Source of the DNA: Ridgeia piscesae
Lineage: Eukaryota; Annelida; Polychaeta; Sabellida; Siboglinidae
Direction: 5' to 3'
DNA length: 64,000 bases
Assembly: GCA_025642075.2 (NCBI GenBank)
Contig: JAODUO010000147.1
Span: 400,001-464,000, forward strand
Both the position numbers and the translations under genes were made by a program. The notes beneath the pieces are model-generated. The model did no database searches. It had not been told where the DNA came from and worked only from the letters and a program-made list of their open reading frames with translations. Below are positions 1-29,500 of this stretch, in pieces. Each line of letters opens with the position of its first letter. Positions within the stretch are counted from its first letter, which is position 1.

Positions 1-497
1 AATTTTTATTGTAGTTGCTAACTATTACTTAATGTTTGTTAACTGGGGAAAAATTGCTATTATTTTAATGTATTGATTAATGAAAGAAGCGGATGGAAGG
101 TAATAATACCACGTTATTCATGAAGTTCGCGTATTAATACATATAGATACTCTTGATAAAAACCCATTGTTTTGTATCACTCTAGCGCACAGCGGGAGTT
201 GCTTAGCTGATCACGAGAACCATCTCATCCACGACGTTGAATTGTCGTACTGGAATACTTGGAAAGTACATTCGGCCGTTTTCTAAAATGTCGCATTTTG
301 CAAGTGCTAGCTTTCTATGCTATTGTAGGCATAATTAGTATGTACACTTTATTTATGTGTATTAGAGTATAACATTTGTATTTTGCATATGTAGTAGGGC
401 ATACAACATCTAAAGAGTTACTTAGTGCACGCTTTTAAATTTGAAACGACAGTTTGGCTATACGTGGTAAAAATATGTATTTAATTATTGTACTTAC

Positions 498-16545
<16,048 letters not shown>

Positions 16546-17940
16546 TTTTGTCGTATGTCCTAGAATCAAGAAACAGGAGACGATGGTCACCTGAGCTGTT
16601 CTCAGAACATGTCACGTAGTCGTTTAACCTGTCTCGGTGACAGGGTTTTCACCGCGAGTGAAGCGTCGAGATTGGCAATGCTGTGTACTGCGTAGCTACA
16701 CCTCGACGGCGAAGGACTTGCACCACGATAAGTCGTCGACTGTCACAGCCGGCTAGATGATGGATGAATCAGGAGTGACGGCCTCTCGTCGCCGGCGTGT
16801 GTATGCTGTGAGCCGCCGTGTTGGTTTACAGCTCGCACGACAACTGTGTCGCGTAATATTTGTACTGTTTATGACAACCAACCGAGCCGGGTATCACGCA
16901 CATCCAGATCGGCAAACGTCGACTGTTAGTGTCGTGGAAAGCTTACCGGTGGTCGATAGCTAGAATGTTCAATGGTTGTCTCAATGTTGGCTTTTGTTTC
17001 AACTGATGGTTTGGTGATGTGTCGAACTCTGCGTATTATAGCACAATTGCCAAATGATGTAAACAGTGTAGAAACAAGATGAACTTCCATAAATATTATA
17101 TACATTTTATATTACGTTTATTTAATATTATTTACCTAACATTTTCATCGTCTTTATCAGTGATACTCAGTAAGCAGAAAACAAGTATCCAATGTTTTAC
17201 TGGGCAATAAACTGGTAGTGTCGTATATACTCCGTTGTGGGTTTAGTTTCTGCATTTGGCTCGTACGGTGACACATGTGTACCAATGCGGTTTACTTGGT
17301 ACATTCTTATGAAATACGACAGCAATTCGAAACAGAGACACAGAGCACCTATACTAAGGTTGAACGGCCTTGCTTTCTGCTATTCTTTCGCCGAATGCGC
17401 ATACGCAGTAAGACCGAGATTATCACTTAAACCCTGCCCTACATGAGCGTAGCCGCGAGATTACAGCAGGTCTGAAACCAACCAACACAGACAGTCTACG
17501 TCTGTTGGCGGACACTACTCATGTGAACATGGGGTAAACGGTTACGATAGCCACACAGAAAAAGAGCAAGGCAAGCTACGCGTGTATGTATAAAACACTC
17601 CATTTACACAACTGTTCGGAAAGGGTTCCTAATCTCCACACAAAGTCGTAACAATGGGATTGCAAGCGGTTGAATCCCCAGCAGGGTCTCACCAAGCGTG
17701 GCTCTGCTGGCGTTTACTCAACCGCCTACGCACCGGTTCGGCCGAGTAAAAACCATCACGACGAAGCGGCATTACTCAGACGAGACGCAGTCTACAGGGC
17801 CGTGACTGCGACGAAGACACGCAAGGTGCCACCTCCTCTGCTGCCGACTACTGGACAACTCGTGCACACCGGGAGGGAGATCTGGCCACCTTCACCGGCC
17901 GAACGGCAACACGCGGTAGAAAGTCAAAACACCTTGTTTT
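16546..17940. other. GH31 upstream region, no recognisable gene
   Basis: This region should hold the GH31 5' leader and promoter. No convincing TATA box or coding exon was found, and the short open frames here match nothing I recognise. Confidence 0.5.
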
Positions 17941-17943
17941 GAA

Positions 17944-18305
17944 CGTGAAGTGAAGAAGAAGAAGAAGACGAGGAAGAAGATGATGATGAAGAGGAGGAAG
18001 AAGAGGAAGAGGAAGATGAGGAAGAAGAAGACGAGGAAGAAGATGATGATGAAGACGAGGAAGATGAAGAGGAGGAAGAAGAGGAAGAAGAAGATAATGA
18101 AGAAGAGGAGGAAGAAGAGGAGGAAGAAGAAGAGGAGGAAGAAGAAGATGAGGAAGAAGAAGAGGAGGAAAAAGAAAAAAGAAAGACGATGATGAAGACA
18201 GATGATGATGAAGAATAAGAGGAGGAAGAAGAGGAGGAAGAAGAAGAGGAAGAAGAAGAAATAAAAAGACGAAGACGAAGGAAAACAAGAAGAAGAAGAA
18301 ACAAG
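17944..18305 (+). repeat. Polypurine GAA/GAG/GAT tract
   Basis: About 360 bases, almost only A and G with scattered T, on the plus strand. The Lys/Arg-rich plus frame and Ser/Leu/Phe-rich minus frames are shadows of the repeat. Confidence 0.95.
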
Positions 18306-21030
18306 AGGCCACAAACAACTGTTAGACACATACAGTCGAATATGAAATTTAATTGAAAAATTAAAAACACTTTAAATGTATTTCAGGCTTATAGTGGGGT
18401 ATGATTAACATACGGCTCGTGCACTATTCGGTTTCATAGTAACCATTTACCCCCCGAAATGTGGGTGATATGACTATCTACAGCGATGACTTATTGGTGA
18501 TGTTCGTACTGTTGTTTATTCACATATTCAAGAATACATACATATGTATATTACAATATAATACAATAAAACTGTATTGTATTTGGAATGGAAATTCATA
18601 AAGATACATCAATGAAATAGTAACAAGAAATATAGATAAATACATATTAAAACAGTATATAAACCTTAATCATGATAAAATATAAAACAAAAAGCCTAAT
18701 CTATAGTATAATTATAATGGTGGTTTTCGCATTAAAAAAAATGTCATCAAAGGTATTTGTCGATGACAAGCTGTATAGACCATGGGAATGAATGGCAAAC
18801 GATTCCTATTTGTTTGGGATGTGATAATTCTTAACCTTCTGGACGAGGGCAGATGGTTGTATTCGCCGTGTAATAAGTGTGTATTGTCATGTATAATCTG
18901 TGTTGCTTTTCATCGACGTTTGTGCACCATATGCATGCACCAAACATACACACGCAGCTCGCACACCGCTTCGACAGGAAATGAGTTGCAGATGTCTAAG
19001 GGTGTGGTAAGTTAGTTCACCTTAAACTGACCGTGGTCCTTCTGTCCTGACACACAATACACACTCACCCCCACATTACACAACTAGAGTTTATGTTTCA
19101 TTGTGAAAACAGTAATAAAACTGTGTGATAAGTTCTTATATTATGTTGGTTTTCTTGTCATAGGCGTGTTTGTGTGAACGGTCACCCCCTGACTGTGTAC
19201 ATTAGTCCTTTTTATGGGCACACATTGCAAACACTAGTGTCACTATCAAGGACACTTGACGATAACAACGTCGCACTGTTAAGGTCATTCCCAGGAATAT
19301 ATGACACTTTCGAGCTTCTCTTTATCTCGAGTGGTCGATTCGTTGTGTTCTGTTGTTTGCTGATGTCCGTTTGGAGAAATTGCTATTTTCCGACACGCAG
19401 TTTTCTTGGGAAATTATTTAAACGAATTTGGTGTTAAAATACGGGAAGCATTATAATGGACAATGACAAAATACTCGAGCGGTGTTCGGAATATATTGGT
19501 GAACATTATAATGATGAAACGGGGGAAAACCACAAACTAAACACTTTGAATACTGAAATGTATGAGTAATTAAGAACCGTTGTGGACATACAAACTATTG
19601 AAATATATGAGAACATTATGTTTATATATGTAATACATTCCAAAATGCAAAATACTTGGGTAAGTTTTAAACCCGTACAATTCTAGTTTGTTCGTGTTAT
19701 CGGAAATTGTGTGGGTGGTCCTAAACGTTTGGCCTCGACTGTGCATAGAAAGTGCGCAAAGCTTTAGACTACGAATGCGCTGATTGGCGAAACAACGCGA
19801 TACACACTTTCTGTTAACGTCGTTCACGTTTTTACGTCACAAGTACAGTAAAAAACACTGACGTTTTACGTAAAGACCGGAAGCAGTGCTAAAACAAGGT
19901 AGCTTGCACACACTTTCCATGCAACCACATCAACTTCGCGTTGCGGTTCACGCCGTGACGTCACCCGTCTTTAAACGTTCCTAGGAGGAAGATAGTAAAA
20001 CACGCAATGTCAAAAGTTACGTCTACCCGACATTACACGCTGCCGAAGTCTGTTATAAATAAATGAGCGAAGCGCACCATTGAATACGTCATCTATGGTA
20101 AGTTCAGATAGCCCGACTGTTGGGCAGATTGGGGGACTACTGGTAGTTTGGTGACATTTCGAAATTGAATGACGGACTGATTAGTAACTAATTCCGCAGG
20201 TGGGCATTCCATCCAGCAAATCAACAAGGCCACATGGCACCCAGCACAAAGAATTGAAGCTGATAGACAAATATCAATTTATTTGTAGAGTATGCCTACG
20301 AAACGTTCAGTGTAGACCCATATGATGAAAATGCGCAGCCATTCGTATGTTTTGTCCCAGTTTGCGCACTTCATAAAAAAAACCTGCATAAAAGGGAAGT
20401 TTGTCTGTGCATTTCGGGCAATTGGTAGCTGTCTCAGATGGATGTAAATAGTATCCATTCTGTTTTAGCCAAGTTAATTGACGTGTTCATTTCTGTTCGC
20501 TTGCTAACATGAAGCGATATCCCTTTTACGAAAGGTTTAAAGATCTTGTCACATATTTGTTTCACACAAAACGATCTCATATACACCTAAATCTACACAT
20601 CGTGGATTTACTGCTGTTTTCGCTATCTGCCTCATTCAACACCTCGCTCTCACTAGCTTTGCTAGGGAAGCGAACTTGGGTGAAAATGTCAATGACCAGA
20701 CCGGTCCAACGTCGCAAGAGTCCCCAAACAAGCGTCGCCACACTTTTACACGAGAAGAACGTGAACACGTACATGAACGTGCTCAGTGGTGTTTGCTTGA
20801 ACTCGTACGTTTCTATCTTGCCGATACTGTGACAGTCTAGGCACGTTCGACAACTCCCGGTCTTATTAATTTTTATTTTTAAGTGCACAGTAGAGTCACA
20901 TCGCTTCACCTCGACGATTCATTCTGCCAGTAGAACAGTTTGAGTGGTGAGTGGTGCCTCCAAAGTGGGAACTCTCGAACACACCGCATCACATGGCAGC
21001 CACAGGGCAGCAAATGGCGTTGCTCGTTCG
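18306..21030. other. Divergent intergenic spacer, no gene seen
   Basis: AT-rich to mixed DNA. Open frames up to 110 codons (20509-20909) have no recognisable motif and no supporting splice pattern. Confidence 0.5.
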
Positions 21031-21390
21031 ATTTCTTTACTTACTCCTGTAAGAAAACCTGTTCCGCTTCGACCATCTAGTTCTGATTTACGTTTTGTCC
21101 CTAAAGTCAATACTAATGAGATTTTGCTGTGGGTGCGCCTACTCTTTGGGATATATGCGTCCTTATAGTGTAACTCAGTTGAAAATATTGCTAAATTCCG
21201 CCGTCATACAAAGACATACCTTTACAATCTTGCCAATCCACCATAGCTCCCTGGCGTATCAATCAAACTGGTGACAACTGGATTTGTTTATTGACTCTGA
21301 GATCGAATAACTCTTTCGTATTGATGCACCTCTGAGCTTAGTTTCTAAGGAATTAGGCGCAAAAGAAGTTACCTAATTATTTTATTATAT
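21030..21390 (+). mobile_element. LINE 3' end (copy 1)
   Basis: The plus strand reads LTPVRKPVPLRPSSSDL and PKVNTN, followed by remnants of the usual end of a LINE reverse transcriptase. Nucleotides from about 21080 match 22770-23070, with shared landmarks ACATACCTTTACAA, TTGTTTATTGACTCTGA and TATTGATGCACCTCTGA. Confidence 0.7.
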
Positions 21391-22659
21391 TATTTCACTC
21401 GTGAGGTGCCTCTTCTTCGCACTTACAAGGCCTATGGTCCCTTCCACTTGTTTCCGAAACCGAGCAGCAAACGTGTATTCTTCGCTTGTCAAACTGATGT
21501 TGCGCAAAATGTTTGGTTTTTTTCCTTTTCCTTTGTCATTGTGACATCAGTACGAAGACTACACATCATATACATGTTCTCATATTAACCAAAAGGCAGG
21601 AGGTCAAACGTCAGACAAAAACAACTAATTAGGTGTTTGATTGTATCCACGCTTGTCTGGTCCTGATCGACCAGTGGCGTCCTCTTGTGAGAATAAATTG
21701 GCGTCGCTGAATATATTACGCACCGTTATCCACCTGGCGGCGCCACTGGTTGAGATTTCGTCCCGCGGTTTGTTGGTTTGTTTACCTGTTGTCACGGTAG
21801 TGCCCGACCTTCCGACGCGAGCGGGTTCAGGGAAGATCGAAAGCATCACTCATCTAAACAGGGCTCGTTGCTATACGTTTCAGAACACCGGTGACACCAG
21901 CTGACTGCCCAGTTCGAAGTGACCATCTTTGGAGGTAGGTCAACCAAGAGGGATGTTGTTTTGACACGAGCGATAATACATTTACATATTATTGACCCAG
22001 ATCACGTAATGCCAATGCAAGAGACAAGCATAATGTCAACGAGTAATGTTTATATTGAACAGGGTCAGGGAATGCTTAAGCGATTGTGATCCTTTGACAC
22101 GAAAGATCAAATGACCATGTTTCACTCACAAACAACAATTGTGTAGTCATATGCAATTTATATTATACATATATACCGATGCATATCCGTGATTTAATCG
22201 TAATTAATGGCAGTTCTGTTTTCAGTTCGGTGTATAATTCATAAGTGACGTCTTCGAATCGAGGTTCAAGGTGACGTGCGCCAGCCTAACTACATACGCT
22301 GGTCGCACTGTTTTGTTTAAAAAAATGCTTATTTAAAATATTTATGAATCTTGATTAACTTAATAATTAACTGAGGTTGACTGTATAGTCACGTCTATAG
22401 TTTACTAGTACACTATAGGATATAGTAGCTGTACAAAATAGTAAAAATTTGTTATTTACAATGATTTACTATTACATGCACTTACTTGTGAGTTGTTTTG
22501 TAATCATCCTTAAATGTTACTTAATTATCCTTTTTCTAGCCTAGGCCTAGTTTAATTGTGTATATTTTTGCCATGACATGGACTTTTACAATACAATTAC
22601 ATGTGTAGTAGTTTGTAGAAATTACAAATTATTTAGTTACTTTGTTTCCTTCTAGACTA

Positions 22660-23110
22660 AAGTCTTTTCATTGGCTTTCTATCCAATATATCATATCATC
22701 TTTAAGATTGTGCTGTTACTTACCAGGCACTGTCTTATAAGAACACCTTTCATCATGTAATTCTTATTTACTTTTTACCCCAAAGTCAACACCAATATTG
22801 GGAATTGGGCTTTTTCTGTAGCTGCACCTCCTCTTGGGAATATACTTCCTTGAAATGTTAGAACATTTGGATATATTGCATCATTTAAAAACATACCTTT
22901 ACAACCTTACCTATCCACATAGGCCCATGGTGAAGAAATCAATCTGTTGACAACAGGAATTGTTTATTGACTCTGACATCAATTAACCCTTTTGTATTGA
23001 TGCACCTCTGAATTGATGCACCTCTGAGCTTGGTCTATAAGGATTCAGGTGGAATAGAAGTTGCCTAATTATCATAATTATTAATAACAATATTAATGCA
23101 TTGATTTATA
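22660..23110 (+). mobile_element. LINE 3' end (copy 2)
   Basis: The plus strand reads PKVNTN, then WAFSVAAP and, after a frameshift, KTYLYN: the AFSVAAPxLWN motif that closes many LINE reverse transcriptase frames. It is a diverged relative of the copy at 21030. The phrase GATGCACCTCTGA is locally duplicated at about 23000-23030. Confidence 0.75.
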
Positions 23111-23561
23111 TCTGGAGGGGCTCCATTTACAAATAAACAGCCACATGTTTGTATGAGATACTACCTAATGCTCAGTATAAAATTAGCCAGCAATTCTCAC
23201 TTGTAAATCTGATTATATTCTAATAGAATCACAAAAAAAGAAAACACATGTTTTCAGTTTCTGGCCTCTGTGATACACGCGAATTAGATTAGCCTACTGC
23301 ATCGTGATATGATATTTGTCGAGCACCCATTAACTCAAGGTTAGCCTCTGTTGATCCCGATTGGTTGAGTTGTGACTAGTTTGAACTCTGATTCTCTGAA
23401 CAGTTGCCAAGTTGTGCCTTGGTAATAGAGCAAACTATTCACCATTGCAGTTGAAAGCTTTGACTTGATCTTGACTCAGTAACCTGGGGCAGGGAACGGA
23501 TGTGTGCTAGCGAGGTCAGGTCGACGCACGTTGGAACCGCTGGAATACACCCAGCTCGTCT

Positions 23562-23583
23562 ATGTCTGTCCTAAGAAAGCACG
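23562..23583 (+). CDS. TTLL10: TTLL10 first coding exon (proposed)
   Basis: ATG-TCT-GTC-CTA-AGA-AAG-CAC-G followed by donor GTAAGA. The one leftover base joins exactly to the AC that opens the next exon, giving MSVLRKHDPDTK. The assignment rests on this phase match and on the lack of a better start. A further small exon in the 7.5 kb intron cannot be excluded. Confidence 0.55.
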
Positions 23584-26500
23584 GTAAGACGTCTATTGAT
23601 TTTTGCATGTTTCTGGTCAGTCTAGAAAAGTTCCCTCCTTTTCTGTGGTTTATAATAACAGTTTGTTTATTTTGCTTTTGAATTTTGTCTGTCAATCTTA
23701 ATAATCCGCTGTCTCTGACAGTAAATTATTCCTAGTAGTAATGCTATATCAACAAGTATTCTAGTCTCAGCTTTTGAGTAAAATGTAAATACTTTTGAAC
23801 CAAATCTGTCTCTGAATGTAACTATAATTACTGTATGAATAAAGTGTATTGTTAGTCATGTTTGATTCTATATAAACATATGTAACTTTTGGCTAAGTAG
23901 ACGGTGTAGAGTCTTTATGTCTGGCCAAAATAAATTGTGTAAATTGCACATTTTAGGGATAATTATTATTCATTTTATACATAATTATGTTGTTTGCTGC
24001 ACAGTATATTAATGTATTTAATGCGGCAGCAGTAGTGTGTCCCGTATATGGGAACTTATTCAAACTCAGTCAGGAAAATGATTCATCACAATAATATATA
24101 CTCATGTGAATATAAACATGAGCCTTCGAGATAAAGCAAGTAATTCGTTTGCTCTTGGTAGTATTACAGCCTAAATCAGTAGTTCTCGCTTAGTGAGAGG
24201 AGATTAACCACATAAAACTAAGCAAAGTTCGCTTGTTCTCCAGCTGAATTCTTATTGGATTTCATTATCAGGGAGCTAAAGTCGACTTAATGAGACAAAT
24301 GAATAATATTCCTGTTACGGTTTATAAGCTTATGCTCCGCGTGTTTGAGATTAATGTCTTGTGAGTTATCATCAACATGAATGACATACAGGTTTATGTA
24401 ATGTGGATTTACTGAATGTGGACCATGTTATATTGAATGGTTGCAGTTACAAATTCTTCTCAATGGTGTTTTTCACCAGACACATTTAACTTATTTTGAA
24501 CAAAATCAAACTGTCTCTAATTGTTGTGTTTATTTTGATTTTATTCGTCAGCTTGTTATGACTCGATTTTCCTATTAATTTGTTGATGTAATAAAAATTT
24601 GCATAATATTATTGTTGAGTTGATTCTGCAAAAGTGGTCCAAGCTCCATACAACTTTGTTTGCCTTTTTCTCATATAAAATAACTAGATTATTTCACATT
24701 TATAATTATTGTTGACCTAATGATCACAATCTACGTATTTGTGTATAGTTTTAGCAAATACACGAATGCATTTATTCAGACAAATTATATTGTCTGCTGG
24801 GTCTGTACTCTGTGTGTGATCATTTTTACCACAACAGATACTTGGATTTATATTAGAATAAAGCAGTTACTTCTACTAAGTTTTACTTAGAAATGTTTTC
24901 AAAATTATGTAATGAAATAAACATCTCCTGACTGTTCAACTGGTAACACTTGGGTCGTTACAACTGTGTAGTGTTGGTGAAACAATTGGGATTATTTCAT
25001 ATCAATGTAATTAGCAGGTAACAACTAACAGCTTCCCGCAACTACATTTACACTTGTGTACCCCATTGTTGTCCAGGGTGAGATACACGGTGGCCACAGT
25101 GTTCACATTTCTCATTACACAGTCTGAGTCAGCCGTGTCTTAATTGCTAAACTTAGCAATCTAAATATTTGAAAGAGAAACACCTTACCGTGTTATTTGT
25201 TTTAATTACATAACTCAGGTTCCACATTTATTTTCTAAAACAAAATAAAACTGTTGCAATGTACAACTTGACAGTCTCACGTAAATGCAATTTTATTATT
25301 TTCAGAGCAAAGGAGTGAACTGTAATTATGATCTGACCTATATCATAACACCATAGGCCAATTTGTTGTAACAACAGTGGTGTTAGTATTTAACTGCACC
25401 CAACAAGAGCGAGAATATCGTACGACAATACACGGCTTCTGTAGCACGCCACCCAGTAGACAGTACTAGCGAACCTGTGTCCAATCACATCATTGTCCTT
25501 GGCTGCTCTTGGAACACAGGACAATGGGTGCGTGAAGCACAAGTGCACGCATAAATACACGTACACGTCGTTATCAGGTGAACATATCACACAAGCAACG
25601 GAAAGCAATTGAATGAGTACTCCGACCGTGGCAATTTGCAACACCACCGTCTTGTGACCGACAATCTGTATGCCGTCTGTCAATCATTGATCGCGCTATA
25701 CGCGGAGTACTGACTTGAAATAATTACAAGGTTGCTGTTTACCATTCAGACGTGCAATGTGTTGTGTTTGGTTAACTCATCGTTGGAGTAACTGATTTAA
25801 GCAATGGCATGGATGTAGCATTGACGGTAAAGGGAGCAGCCTGTATCAGACGGGAAGCAAGTGAGTTTTCTTTTCAAATATTGGATTTAAGTAACTAAAT
25901 TGTATGCAGGGACACAGCTTAGCTTCTGAGCAAACTAACGTGGTAGTTAGCAGTCCTGAGGCATAGTTTGAGACGGAGCACAGCAAACAAATGTACATGT
26001 TTTTAGCCGTTCTCCAAACAGGTCTTGTTGTCATTGGAAATGCGATCTGTGTAAACCTCGAGCTGTGTTCCTTGGCTTCTTTGTCCATTACGAATATTGT
26101 TTCTTATATTCACTGTCTGGTCTCTTAATGGTTTCGAGAATGTGCACAGTCTGGTTATAACAAGTTTTAATCATCTTAAGAAATGACTAGAGCATTTTCC
26201 TATGCTTCGTAATCCAGTATGGATATGATTCTTTGAGGTGCATATGTTTAATGAGGGTATAGTTTTAGTAGTGTGCACATTAATAAAAAGGTGTAATTTT
26301 ACTTAATAACTGATCTATACAAATGACTATGATAGTTATATGTCCAGTACTGGTAGCTTGCAAAAAACAGATTGTTGGCTGACCTTTGACTTTTAGGCCA
26401 ACCGCTTTTATGCGGTCACAGAGTGTTTACTAAACAAAGATATAGAAAACAGCAACAGTAAATATGTATTACTTTTGTCCATTGCACCAAAACCTTTAAA

Positions 26501-29500
26501 AAACTAAAGAAAATCCTGCACGATACAAAATTTCACATCAAATTGATGTTTTTGATAAGGTTATACTCCAAGAGGAGTATTTTGATACAGTCTTATCTTA
26601 CTTCTTAGTTTGAAAAAACTAGAATATGGTTTCACGTTTTTAGTCAAACTATTTCAGAGTTTTATTTGAGAAAAATAAACAAAATTGAAGTGTATGGAAA
26701 CATAATTCAGATTTTTACTTACGGATGGCCCTCAAACCCCAATCAGTACACCCACGGTCACACACCCTCATGGTAGAAACTATGTCAGTTTGAGTATTGA
26801 CTTGTCTTACTAGACTTGAGCCTTTTCATTTCATGTTGGAGCACAGGCTATCAGCGACTCTTCCACTGGACACGGTTTTGGGCATTTGTTTCCAGATCTT
26901 TCCATTTCTGTCCTGCTTGTTTTATCTCCCTCCCCATTTCTCTGCATCACATGTTTCTCGGCTGTCCCCTTTTCCTTGTGGGTTCCACCTTAGTGCCTCT
27001 CTTAGAATGTGGTGAGTTTTCCGTTATGTGTGGCCTGTCCAGCTACATTTCCTCTTTCTGATTTGTCTTTCTATTGATTCTTGGTTGTTTCTATCCCATA
27101 ATGCATTGCTGCTAATTGTTGCTAGCCACCATATTCCTTGAATTCTCCTTAGGCGCTTGTTTACAAAGCTCTGGATCGTCTGCAGCATGGATTTCGTGAC
27201 ACGCCATTTGTCTGAACCGTTCATTAGCACCGCCTTATCTATTGAGTTTAAAATGCATAGCTTCCGTATGTTGTTGAGTACGAAGAAAGCTGCCCTTGCA
27301 TTCCCTATCCTAGCTGTGACGTCACAGTGTGTTCTTCCATTTGTATCTGCGACACTTCCTAGGTCCATGAAAGACTCTACTTTCTCTGGGACGTCTCCAG
27401 GCAGTATAATTACGTTGTCCTTCTTGCCGTTCATTGTCTTGATCTTGGTTTTTACCTGTGTACAGTTTGAGTATAACAGGTATCTATCATCAAGTATAAC
27501 GTATCATAGTTTCTGTAATAATCGATTATTACAGATGGATGCTGAATGCTATTCTGTTGTTCGCACTAGAACAGTTTTTACGTCAGTTGTTCCGAAGCCT
27601 AATTTTTCTTCAAGCCAAACGTCAGGTTAGAATACTTTAGAAAACCTTTTTCTGCATGTAGATATTCTAACAAATCCTTGCGATAGACATTTTTGATGGA
27701 TTACACATCAAATTGATGTTTTTGATAAGGTTATACTCCAAGAGGAGTATTTTGATACAGTCTTATCTTATCTTATATTTGATACAGTCTTATTAGAAAA
27801 ATAAACAAACTTGAAGTGTATGGAAACATAATTCAGATTTTTACGGATGGCCCTCAAACCCCAATCAGTACACCCACGGTCACACACCCTCATGGTAGAA
27901 ACTATGTCAGTTTGAGTATTGACTTGTCTTACTAGACTTGAGCCTTTTCATTTCATGTCGGAGCACAGGCTATCAACGACTCTTCCACCGGACACGGTTT
28001 TGGGCATTTGTTTCCAGATCTTTCCATTTCTGTCCTGCTTGTTTTATCTCCCTCCCCATTTCTCTGCATCACATGTTTCACAGCCGTCCCCCTTTCCTTG
28101 TGGGTTCCACCTTAATGCCTCTCTTGGGATGTGGTGAGTTTTGCGTTATGTGTGGCCTGTCCAGCTACACTTCCTCTTTCTGATTTGTCTTTCTATTGAT
28201 TCTTGGTTGTTTCTATCCCATAATGCATTGCTGTTAATTGTTGCTAGCCACCATATTCCTTGAATTCTCCTTAGGCGCTTGTTTACAAAGCTCTGGATCG
28301 TCTGCAGCATGGATTTCGTGACACGCCATTTGTCTGAACCGTTCATTAGCACCGCCTTATCTATTGAGTTTAAAATGCATAGCTTCCGTATGTTGTTGAG
28401 TACGAAGAAAGCTGCCCTTGCATTCCCTATCCTAGCTGTGACGTCACAGTGTGTTCTTCCATTTGTATCTGCGACACTTCCTAGGTCCATGAAAGACTCT
28501 ACTTTCTCTGGGACGTCTCCAGGCAGTATAATTACGTTGTCCTTCTTGCCGTTCATTGTCTTGATCTTGGTTTTTACCTGTGTACAGTTTGAGTATAACA
28601 GGTATCTATCATCAAGTATAACGTATCATAGTTTCTGTAATAATCGATTATTACAGATGGATGCTGAATGCTATTCTGTTGTTCGCACTAGAACAGTTTT
28701 TACATCAGTTGTTCCAAAGCCTAATTTTTCTTCATGCCAAACGTCAGGTTAGAATACTTTAGAAAACCTTTTTCTGCATGTAGATATTCTAACAAATCCT
28801 TGCGATAGACGTTTTTGATGGCACTAATTTAAGTCACTAAATAGTATTCATCATATTTGACATGCGGTTGTCTGTTGTCTAGGTGTGGAATATCCAATAA
28901 TGATGTATAAAATTTCATTCAGAATCAGCAAATCACTGGTAAAGCCACCCCAAGCATGTTGTGTATAGACAATAATTTTTTTTTATATATTGGGCTTGTG
29001 ACAGAACAACTTAATGAACATTGACAATTTTTATGATTAAATGTTTATTACGTTTACTGTATATATTTTTACATAAGAATAACCCGCATAAATGTTCGGT
29101 TATTTCTCAAGGTTAGTTCACGTTCTTCAGTTCTAAAACGTGCTTTAAAATTATCCCTTACTTGGCCATATGTTTCACAGTTTTAAAGATTAAAGTAAGG
29201 CTTCATTAAAAGCTGTCAAAGAGAGTTGTTTTCTCACCTTTGTGAGTAAAGTACTCCATTCTTTGGGAGGCTTGGAGTCTTCAGGCAAGCGTGAAGAAAC
29301 ATTACACATTAGTCTTTGTTTAAGCGATGTGCAACAATAAAAAAAAATTATTGAGCATTCCAATTAAGACCCCACATTTTAGTATTCATTTTCTTTTAAT
29401 TTGTAGACAATGTCAAAATAAATATAATTTATAGTAGTGTAGTTGTGGGTGCTAAATATCCAAAAACAGTGTGACAATCTTTGAGATTTTGGCACGGGAA

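Noticed and set aside
18970..19015. Possible alternative first exon (ATGTCTAAGGGTGTG then GTAAGT)
   Set aside because: Would end in phase 0, which does not match the TTLL10 exon 2 phase; nothing else supports it.
20509..20909. 107- and 110-codon frames on both strands between GH31 and TTLL10
   Set aside because: No recognisable motif, no splice context, and overlapping frames on both strands suggest chance.
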